Made by a program: the position numbers and the translations under genes
The notes under the pieces: generated by a model
What the model saw: only the letters and a program-made list of their open reading frames with translations
Database searches by the model: none
Told to the model about the DNA's origin: nothing
Origin: Chitinophaga pinensis
GTDB taxonomy: Bacteria; Bacteroidota; Bacteroidia; Flavobacteriales_D; Crocinitomicaceae
Direction: 5' to 3'
Length of the DNA: 5,932 nucleotides
NCBI GenBank assembly: GCA_945870115.1
Contig: CAMBRH010000223.1
Location: forward strand, 1-5,932
Shown: positions 1-4,966 of the stretch, piece by piece
Numbering within the stretch: the stretch's first letter is position 1
How the letters are laid out: each line of letters opens with the position of its first letter

Positions 1-861
1 GACAGCTTTTATACATGCCAATAGTCCTTGGCCCATGTCAATATGTGGATTTGCTACCAATTTCTTACTCAAAGTAGGGGAATATGAATAAGGTGTAAAG
101 TGATAATGATGTCCATAATTATTATGTTCATAAGAAATTTCCAATTTATTCCCTAAAATTTCATTAATGACATTAAATAATTCAGATCTTTTTATTTTCT
201 CAATTCCTGTAAAAATAACATGATCATTAATAAAATCTTTGCTCATTAAAACATCAACGGATAATTTTGCAGCATCAGAAGCATGAATGTATTCTCTTAC
301 TTCGTTTCCATCACCACCGTGTTCAATTTTCCCTGTTGCAATTGCTTTTTCAATTAAATTGAAGATATAGTTATTATCGTAATCCATTTCAGAATAAACT
401 GAACCATATCGAAGAATTGTAAAATCTAAATTAAATTTCACAGCATATTCTTCAACAATTTTTTCAGAAGTAAGTTTACTTATTCCATAAAATGAACCTT
501 TATCACTCATGGCATAGGCACTACTTGCATAAACAAAACGTTCAATTTTAGCTTCTAAGCAGGCATTTAAAATGTTAATGTTACCTAAAACATTTAGTTG
601 CATCGTTCTGAATGGATCTAATATTGCTTTATCAAGATTAGCAAAACCAGCTAAGTTATACACGTAAGTGAAATTACCCTCAACTATTTGACTTCTAACA
701 AGATTTGTATCTAAAATATCTGAATAATAAAATTCCAATGAATCATTTTTATAATCCACTTCAGCAACATCAAAAATTGTCACTTTGAAATCACGTCTTA
801 TTAGTTCTTTTACTAAATAAAGTCCTAAAAAACCACTACCTCCAAAAACTGCTACTTTCAT
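1..861 (-). CDS. Extended-SDR NAD(P)-dependent sugar epimerase/dehydratase-like protein, 3' end cut by window edge
   Basis: The frame is open for 287 codons from the ATG at 861 to base 1 with no stop, so the C-terminus lies outside the window. Seen: an N-terminal Rossmann fold with GGSGFLG at residues 7-13 and an acidic residue (D31) at the end of the second strand, which favours NAD(H). NLAG follows at about 69-72, then ASS at 112-114, YGISK at 125-129 (catalytic Tyr125 and Lys129) and REYIH at 189-193. These order as in the NAD-dependent epimerase/dehydratase family (Pfam Epimerase type), cytoplasmic enzymes acting on nucleotide sugars or related sugars. Odd: only about 11 residues separate S114 from Y125, shorter than in typical GalE- or RmlB-like enzymes, so the usual loop is missing. 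It starts 3 bp after the aldolase stop, so it is co-transcribed last in the window. Substrate unknown; an oxidoreductase or epimerase step linked to the aldolase/cytidylyltransferase genes is inferred. Confidence 0.88.
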   Translation of the reverse strand, partial: MKVAVFGGSGFLGLYLVKELIRRDFKVTIFDVAEVDYKNDSLEFYYSDILDTNLVRSQIVEGNFTYVYNLAGFANLDKAILDPFRTMQLNVLGNINILNACLEAKIERFVYASSAYAMSDKGSFYGISKLTSEKIVEEYAVKFNLDFTILRYGSVYSEMDYDNNYIFNLIEKAIATGKIEHGGDGNEVREYIHASDAAKLSVDVLMSKDFINDHVIFTGIEKIKRSELFNVINEILGNKLEISYEHNNYGHHYHFTPYSYSPTLSKKLVANPHIDMGQGLLACIKAV

Positions 862-864
862 ATC

Positions 865-1650
865 TTATTTAATTGCTTCTTTTAATAGTGCCATTTCTTC
901 TCTTGCTTTGTCGCCTAAGAAGAAAAAATCAATGCTAAAAGCTAGAAATTTGTAACCAACATTATATTTGTCTAATGTTTTTTTATGATCTGAATGAATG
1001 ACATGGAAACCTAATGGTTTTTTCATTCTTATTGTAATTTCTTCCACTTTTTTCAAAGCTTCAAGTACATCTGGATGCTCATAATTTCCTGGCATTCCCA
1101 TAGAAGCAGATAAATCATAAGGACCCACAATTATCCCATCAATTCCTTCAACATTTAGAATTGATTCTAAATTATGCACCGAATCAATGTGTTCGATTTG
1201 AACTATGATAACGCATTCATCATTTAACCATTCTTTGTATTCTTCAAAACCGACACCATAATTTTGAGCACGGTTTAGTCCTACTCCTCTTTTCCCAATT
1301 GGAGGATATTTTACAAATTCAACTGCTTGACGTGCTTCTTCAGCATTTTTAACTGTTGGAATAATTACACCGTCAGCACCAGCATCAAGCATTCTTTTAA
1401 TTATAACTTCTTCGTTTTTACTTACACGAACAAGCGCTTTCATCCCTTTTCCTTGAATCAAAGCAATCATATTCATTGCTTGTGAAATGTCAATTGCAGC
1501 ATGTTCAAGATCTAGAGTTAACCACTCAAAACCAGCTGTAGCCATAATTTCAACTACTGATTGGTGAGGAATTGTTAACCAGGAACCTAAAGTTAATTCA
1601 TTATTTTGAAGTTTCTTTTTAAGTGACCAATTCGGAGTTATACCTTTCAT
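865..1650 (-). CDS. HpcH/HpaI-family class II pyruvate aldolase
   Basis: The 261-residue protein has the usual full length for HpaI/RhmA-like enzymes, metal-dependent TIM-barrel aldolases that reversibly join pyruvate (as enolate) to an aldehyde, giving 4-hydroxy-2-keto acids. The catalytic set is all visible: DLEHA with His50 (HpaI His45), ALVRV with Arg75 (HpaI Arg70), QIEH with metal ligand Glu153 (HpaI Glu149) and GPYDLSASMG with metal ligand Asp179 (HpaI Asp175). GADGVIIP lies at 91-98. The even offset to HpaI numbering supports an active enzyme. HpaI and RhmA themselves are catabolic (homoprotocatechuate, rhamnonate). Here the gene sits between a YhcH-like gene (15 bp upstream) and a sugar SDR (3 bp downstream) in a glycan operon, so a biosynthetic role, making a 2-keto-3-deoxy sugar acid, is plausible but inferred. 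Citrate-lyase beta-like activity is less likely given the HpaI-type motifs. Aldehyde substrate unknown. Confidence 0.9.
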   Translation of the reverse strand: MKGITPNWSLKKKLQNNELTLGSWLTIPHQSVVEIMATAGFEWLTLDLEHAAIDISQAMNMIALIQGKGMKALVRVSKNEEVIIKRMLDAGADGVIIPTVKNAEEARQAVEFVKYPPIGKRGVGLNRAQNYGVGFEEYKEWLNDECVIIVQIEHIDSVHNLESILNVEGIDGIIVGPYDLSASMGMPGNYEHPDVLEALKKVEEITIRMKKPLGFHVIHSDHKKTLDKYNVGYKFLAFSIDFFFLGDKAREEMALLKEAIK

Positions 1651-1665
1651 AAATTAATTTTTTAA
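1651..1665 (-). other. 15-bp A/T-only spacer before the aldolase start
   Basis: The only gap above 5 bp in the window reads TTAAAAAATTAATTT on the minus strand, between the YhcH-like TAA and the aldolase ATG. It has no G or C, so no Shine-Dalgarno sequence. A-rich start-proximal DNA is common in Bacteroidota and probably aids initiation. It is too short to hold a full promoter or a terminator hairpin. Confidence 0.6.
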
Positions 1666-2121
1666 TTAGAACAATTCTACGTTAACTTTAATAACAATTT
1701 TTTTCAAAAAGTCAATTTTGTTATCAACCAAAAATTGAGGATGATGCGGATCTGACGGAAAAAACACTGCCATATAATTTGGTTTTAGTATTAAATCAGT
1801 ATAAGACTCACCTACAGCATTATAAAAAACGCAATCAGATTCTGGGTTATAATTTTCCTTAATAGTCAAATCGGAATCGTGATACATTTTTATTTTTTCA
1901 TTTCCACTCAACAAAATTTGAATATCTACTTCTTTAACGTGAGATTCAATAATATTTGCTTCAACTTTAGTATTATATTCCATTACTTTGAAATAAAATT
2001 TATCAAAATGATAATTTCCATTTTCAGTATTTAAATCTATCTTTTTTAATTCTGAAAAAATCTCTTCAAAAACTGGATTTTTGAAATATGTTTTCCAATT
2101 ACTAATTTTATCGTATATCAT
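1666..2121 (-). CDS. YhcH/YjgK/YiaL (DUF386) family protein, NanQ-like sugar anomerase candidate
   Basis: This 151-residue protein has the length and motifs of the YhcH/YjgK/YiaL (DUF386, EbgC-like) family, single-domain cupin-like beta-barrel proteins. Seen: an E-x-H pair at E59/H61 followed by D66, a G-x-E at G73/E75, the FFPSDPHHP segment at 120-128 with His126, and a C-terminal KKIVIKV strand at 140-146. The acidic and histidine residues are the likely metal/sugar site. Known family function: E. coli NanQ (YhcH) speeds interconversion of sialic acid anomers. The gene overlaps the 3' end of the cytidylyltransferase gene by 14 bp and precedes the aldolase by 15 bp, so an anomerase acting on a 2-keto sugar acid between aldolase and CMP-transfer is a sensible inference. 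It is notably AT-rich: a 60-base stretch at 1981-2040 has only about 10 G/C. Cytoplasmic, as no signal peptide is seen. Confidence 0.85.
   Translation of the reverse strand: MIYDKISNWKTYFKNPVFEEIFSELKKIDLNTENGNYHFDKFYFKVMEYNTKVEANIIESHVKEVDIQILLSGNEKIKMYHDSDLTIKENYNPESDCVFYNAVGESYTDLILKPNYMAVFFPSDPHHPQFLVDNKIDFLKKIVIKVNVELF
2108..2121 (-). other. 14-bp coding overlap between the cytidylyltransferase and YhcH-like genes
   Basis: The YhcH-like ATG (2121-2119) sits inside the last codons of the cytidylyltransferase gene (H-D-I-R-stop, with TAA at 2110-2108). Both readings are well supported: the upstream protein by its conserved body, the downstream one because MIYDKISNW is a family-typical N-terminus. 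The overlap suggests coupled, possibly stoichiometric translation of the two proteins, consistent with consecutive pathway steps. Confidence 0.75.
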
Positions 2122-2791
2122 GGCGAATTTTATAAAGTGTTTCTGCTAAAATAAAGTCCTCTGGTTCATCAATATCTTGAGATTCGATTTTCCCCATTGG
2201 GAACATTAACGGTTTTTTACCAATTCTCTTTTTACCAACAGAATTAAATGAATCTTTTGTGAAAATGAAAAAATTAGAATTCTCTTCAAAAACTGCTGGT
2301 AAATCTTGAGTTCTCAATAATTCATTTGGATTATGATTGATCGGACTACCATCTTCCCAATAAAATCTTGTTTGCAAACGAGTAACAGAGAAAACTGAAT
2401 CGTAGTCACCTTTCGCATTCAAAAATTGTTCAATTGCTTTATCTAAAGTTTCATGTCTTAATAGCGGATTAGTACTATGCGTTTGAATATAAACATCCGC
2501 ATTAATTTGACTCATGTCATAATCAATCACATCATTCATCGGAACAAAGTCACCACAAATTTCTTTTGGTCTATCAACTATAATTATGAAAGGGAAATTT
2601 TTCTTTATATCCTCTTTAATCTCTTCACAATCAGTATTTACGACAAAATGAGTTATTAATTTAGACTCTTTTAATTCTTTAATTATTGCATGGTAAAGAG
2701 GATGACCATCAAAAATTCTTAAATTCTTTTTTTTAACCCTTTCAGAGTTCCCCTTCATAGGAATTAATAAAGCGATTTTAATATTGTCCAT
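2108..2791 (-). CDS. Acylneuraminate cytidylyltransferase-like protein (CMP-sialate/ulosonate synthetase family)
   Basis: The 227-residue protein matches the NeuA/KdsB-type cytidylyltransferase fold, which uses CTP to activate a 2-keto-3-deoxy sugar acid as its CMP ester. Seen: the N-terminal nucleotide loop IPMKGNSERVKKKN at 10-23, Q103 in IQTHSTNPLLR (102-112), RTQDLPAVFEENSNFFIF at 160-177 corresponding to the R-x-Q-D-L-P...E-N-G region of NeuA, and the metal-binding D-x-D in SQDIDEPEDF (D206 and D208, matching the paired aspartates of meningococcal NeuA). Differences from typical NeuA: the loop Arg of P-A-R-G-G-S is Lys13, and the usual Q-P-T-S-P-L-L-R is Q-T-H-S-T-N-P-L-L-R, about two residues longer. 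This suggests a sister subfamily, perhaps with another substrate. The ATG at 2791 follows the fcl stop by one base. Activation of sialic, legionaminic, pseudaminic or another ulosonic acid cannot be distinguished from sequence. Confidence 0.87.
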   Translation of the reverse strand: MDNIKIALLIPMKGNSERVKKKNLRIFDGHPLYHAIIKELKESKLITHFVVNTDCEEIKEDIKKNFPFIIIVDRPKEICGDFVPMNDVIDYDMSQINADVYIQTHSTNPLLRHETLDKAIEQFLNAKGDYDSVFSVTRLQTRFYWEDGSPINHNPNELLRTQDLPAVFEENSNFFIFTKDSFNSVGKKRIGKKPLMFPMGKIESQDIDEPEDFILAETLYKIRHDIR

Positions 2792-2792
2792 T

Positions 2793-3845
2793 TTAATTAT
2801 TTTTTGTTAGATACCATTTATACATTCTTGAAACCCCTTCTTCTAATTCAACAGTGTGTTTCCAACCAAGTTTGTTAAGTTTAGAAACGTCAGTTAATTT
2901 TTGCATCGTACCATCAGGTTTATTGGAATTGAATAATATTTCACCTGAATAAGAAACTATTTTTTTAACCAAAAGTGCTAAATCACTTATCGATACATCT
3001 TTTCCGGTACCAATATTTATGTGCGTATTTCTAATTTCTGAGACTTCGTTGTCAATTGTATCTTTAAAATTTCTATTTTCCATGATGAAAACACTAGCAT
3101 CTGCCATATCTTCAGACCACAAAAACTCTCTTTTAGGCTTACCTGAACCCCATATTTCAACATGCTTATCCGATACATTGAATTTATTTAAGTAATTTAA
3201 AGCATCATCAAAAGAATCCATTTTTAAATCATTTAAAACTTCTTCCTTTTTACCTTCCATCAATAATTTTGCTAAATGAAATTTTCTAATTAAAGCTGGT
3301 AAAACATGGGATTTTTCAAGATCAAAATTATCATTTGGTCCATATAAATTAGTTGGCATTACTGAAATAAAGTTAGTATCATATTGAATATTATAACTTT
3401 CACACATTTTAATACCTGCTATTTTAGCAATTGCGTAGGGCTCATTCGTATATTCTAAAGTATCTGTTAAAAGATATTCTTCTTTTAATGGCTGTGGCGC
3501 ATTTTTAGGATAAATACAAGTACTTCCTAAAAATAGTAATTTTTTTACTCCATTAACATAACTTTGGTGAATAATATTATTTTGAATCATCAAATTTTCA
3601 TAAATAAATTCACCTCTGTAAATATAATTAGCTACTATTCCTCCTACTTTAGCAGCTGCTAAAAAAACAAATTCAGGTTTTTCTTTTTCAAAGAAGTTTT
3701 TTACTTGAAGTGAATCACATAAATCTAACTCTGAATGAGTTCTAACAATTATATTGTTATACCCTTTTGCTGTTAAATTATTAACAATTGCACTTCCAAC
3801 TAAACCTCTGTGGCCAGCTATATATATTTTTGAATCTTTATTCAT
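2793..3845 (-). CDS. fcl: GDP-L-fucose synthase (GDP-4-keto-6-deoxymannose 3,5-epimerase/4-reductase)
   Basis: This cytoplasmic extended-SDR enzyme epimerises GDP-4-keto-6-deoxy-D-mannose at C3 and C5 and then reduces C4 with NADPH to give GDP-L-fucose. Seen: GHRGLVGSAI at 11-20 (dinucleotide loop), LGSTCIYPK at 106-114 with Ser108 and Cys110, YAIAK at 137-141 with catalytic Tyr137 and Lys141, NLYGPNDNFD at 166-175, and His180 in SHVLPALIRKFH. These match E. coli Fcl S107, C109, Y136, K140 and H179, each offset by one. The protein is 350 residues against about 321 in E. coli; the extra length is mostly an acidic/lysine-rich insertion around 193-226, a form I associate with Bacteroidota. It starts 5 bp after the gmd stop and ends one base before the cytidylyltransferase ATG. 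It uses the product of the adjacent gmd, so the pair supplies fucose for the surface glycan. Also called wcaG. Confidence 0.97.
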   Translation of the reverse strand: MNKDSKIYIAGHRGLVGSAIVNNLTAKGYNNIIVRTHSELDLCDSLQVKNFFEKEKPEFVFLAAAKVGGIVANYIYRGEFIYENLMIQNNIIHQSYVNGVKKLLFLGSTCIYPKNAPQPLKEEYLLTDTLEYTNEPYAIAKIAGIKMCESYNIQYDTNFISVMPTNLYGPNDNFDLEKSHVLPALIRKFHLAKLLMEGKKEEVLNDLKMDSFDDALNYLNKFNVSDKHVEIWGSGKPKREFLWSEDMADASVFIMENRNFKDTIDNEVSEIRNTHINIGTGKDVSISDLALLVKKIVSYSGEILFNSNKPDGTMQKLTDVSKLNKLGWKHTVELEEGVSRMYKWYLTKNN

Positions 3846-3850
3846 TTCGA

Positions 3851-4966
3851 TTATTCAAATTGGTTTTTAATTCCGTAACCACCCTCGATTAGATAAATAC
3901 CTTTTTGCATTAATTTCAAATCGCTTGCCATCATATCTTTTACAAGTTCATCTAAAGTAAATTCAGGAACCCATCCTAATTTTTCTTTAGCTTTAGTTGC
4001 ATCACCAATTAATAAATCAACTTCAGTTGGTCTAAAATATCTTTTATCAACAGCTAGAACTTCTTTTCCGATTTCAACTTGATATTTAGGATTTGAACAA
4101 GAAACAATATAAGCTTTTTCATCAGCTCCTTCCCCCTTAAATTCTAATTCGATTCCAACCTCATTAAAAGCCATTTTTACAAAATCACGAACTGGTGTAG
4201 TTTTTCCTGTTGCGATTACCCAATCTTCAGCTTGATCTGCCTGCAAAATCATCCACATCATTCTAACATAATCTTTAGCATGTCCCCAATCTCTTTGGGC
4301 ATCAAGATTTCCTAAATAAAGTTTATCTTGTAAACCTAAAGCAATTTTAGAAACTGCTCTTGTTATTTTACGTGTAACAAATGTTTCACCTCTTAAAGGA
4401 GATTCATGGTTGAATAAAATTCCATTTGCAGCAAACATTCCATAAGCTTCTCTATAATTAACAGTAATCCAGAAAGCATACATTTTAGCTACAGCATAAG
4501 GACTTCTTGGGTAAAATGGAGTTTTCTCAGATTGAGGAACTTCTTGAACAAGACCATACAATTCAGAAGTTGAAGCTTGATAAATTCTTACTTTTTTCTC
4601 CATATTCAGAATTCTTAATGCCTCTAGTAATCTCAAAGTACCTATTCCATCAGCATTTGCTGTATATTCAGGAGTTTCAAACGAAACTTGAACATGACTC
4701 ATTGCTGCCAAATTGTAAATTTCATCTGGTTTAACTTCTTGTATTATACGAATTAAATTCGTACTATCTGTTAAATCACCATAATGCAAAATAAAATTTT
4801 GATTATTTATATGTGGATCTTGATACAAATGATCTATTCTATCGGTATTAAAACTTGAAGATCTTCTTTTAATTCCATGAACGATGTAACCTTTTCCTAA
4901 TAGCAATTCACTAAGATAAGCACCATCTTGACCTGTTACGCCTGTTATTAAAGCAACTTTACTCAT
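3851..4966 (-). CDS. gmd: GDP-mannose 4,6-dehydratase
   Basis: This enzyme converts GDP-D-mannose to GDP-4-keto-6-deoxy-D-mannose using bound NADP, the first step to GDP-L-fucose. Its 371 residues compare with 373 in E. coli Gmd. Seen: GVTGQDGAYL at 9-18 (Rossmann loop), the Gmd signature RRSSSFNTDRIDHLY at 34-48, STSELYG at 132-138 with Thr133 and Glu135, YAVAK at 157-161 with Tyr157 and Lys161, and NHESPLRGETFVTRKI at 186-201. The catalytic T/E/Y/K set matches E. coli T132, E134, Y156 and K160 with an offset of one. The start is fixed by the conserved N-terminus: the ATG at 4966 overlaps the last codons of the upstream Wzz-like gene by 8 bp. The product feeds Fcl, encoded 5 bp downstream. 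The gene is somewhat less AT-rich than its fcl and Wzz-like neighbours in the lines sampled. Other GDP-deoxysugars (rhamnose, perosamine) are unlikely because fcl is adjacent. Confidence 0.97.
   Translation of the reverse strand: MSKVALITGVTGQDGAYLSELLLGKGYIVHGIKRRSSSFNTDRIDHLYQDPHINNQNFILHYGDLTDSTNLIRIIQEVKPDEIYNLAAMSHVQVSFETPEYTANADGIGTLRLLEALRILNMEKKVRIYQASTSELYGLVQEVPQSEKTPFYPRSPYAVAKMYAFWITVNYREAYGMFAANGILFNHESPLRGETFVTRKITRAVSKIALGLQDKLYLGNLDAQRDWGHAKDYVRMMWMILQADQAEDWVIATGKTTPVRDFVKMAFNEVGIELEFKGEGADEKAYIVSCSNPKYQVEIGKEVLAVDKRYFRPTEVDLLIGDATKAKEKLGWVPEFTLDELVKDMMASDLKLMQKGIYLIEGGYGIKNQFE
4959..4966 (-). other. Stop/start overlap ATGAGTAA between the Wzz-like gene and gmd
   Basis: On the minus strand the gmd ATG (4966-4964) lies just before the TAA (4961-4959) of the Wzz-like gene, in a different frame. 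No Shine-Dalgarno-like GGAGG is seen upstream, only A-rich sequence. Such an overlap usually means translational coupling and shows that the two genes share a transcript; the coupling itself is inferred. Confidence 0.75.

Noticed and set aside
1651..1665. Promoter or terminator in the A/T-only spacer
   Set aside because: Fifteen bases are too few for a full promoter, there is no hairpin with a G/C stem, and flanking genes are co-directional with tight spacing.
2477..2659. 60-codon plus-strand open frame
   Set aside because: It lies wholly antisense inside the well-supported cytidylyltransferase gene, has no recognisable motif and is explained by chance openness opposite an AT-rich gene.
865..2791. 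Sialic acid catabolic (nan) operon
   Set aside because: The YhcH-like and aldolase genes could suggest breakdown, but the aldolase is HpaI-type, not NanA-type, no NanE, NanK or transporter is present, and a CMP-activating enzyme is biosynthetic.
4507..4734. 75-codon plus-strand open frame
   Set aside because: It lies antisense within gmd, whose motifs are conserved through this region; the translated product resembles no family and there is no start context.
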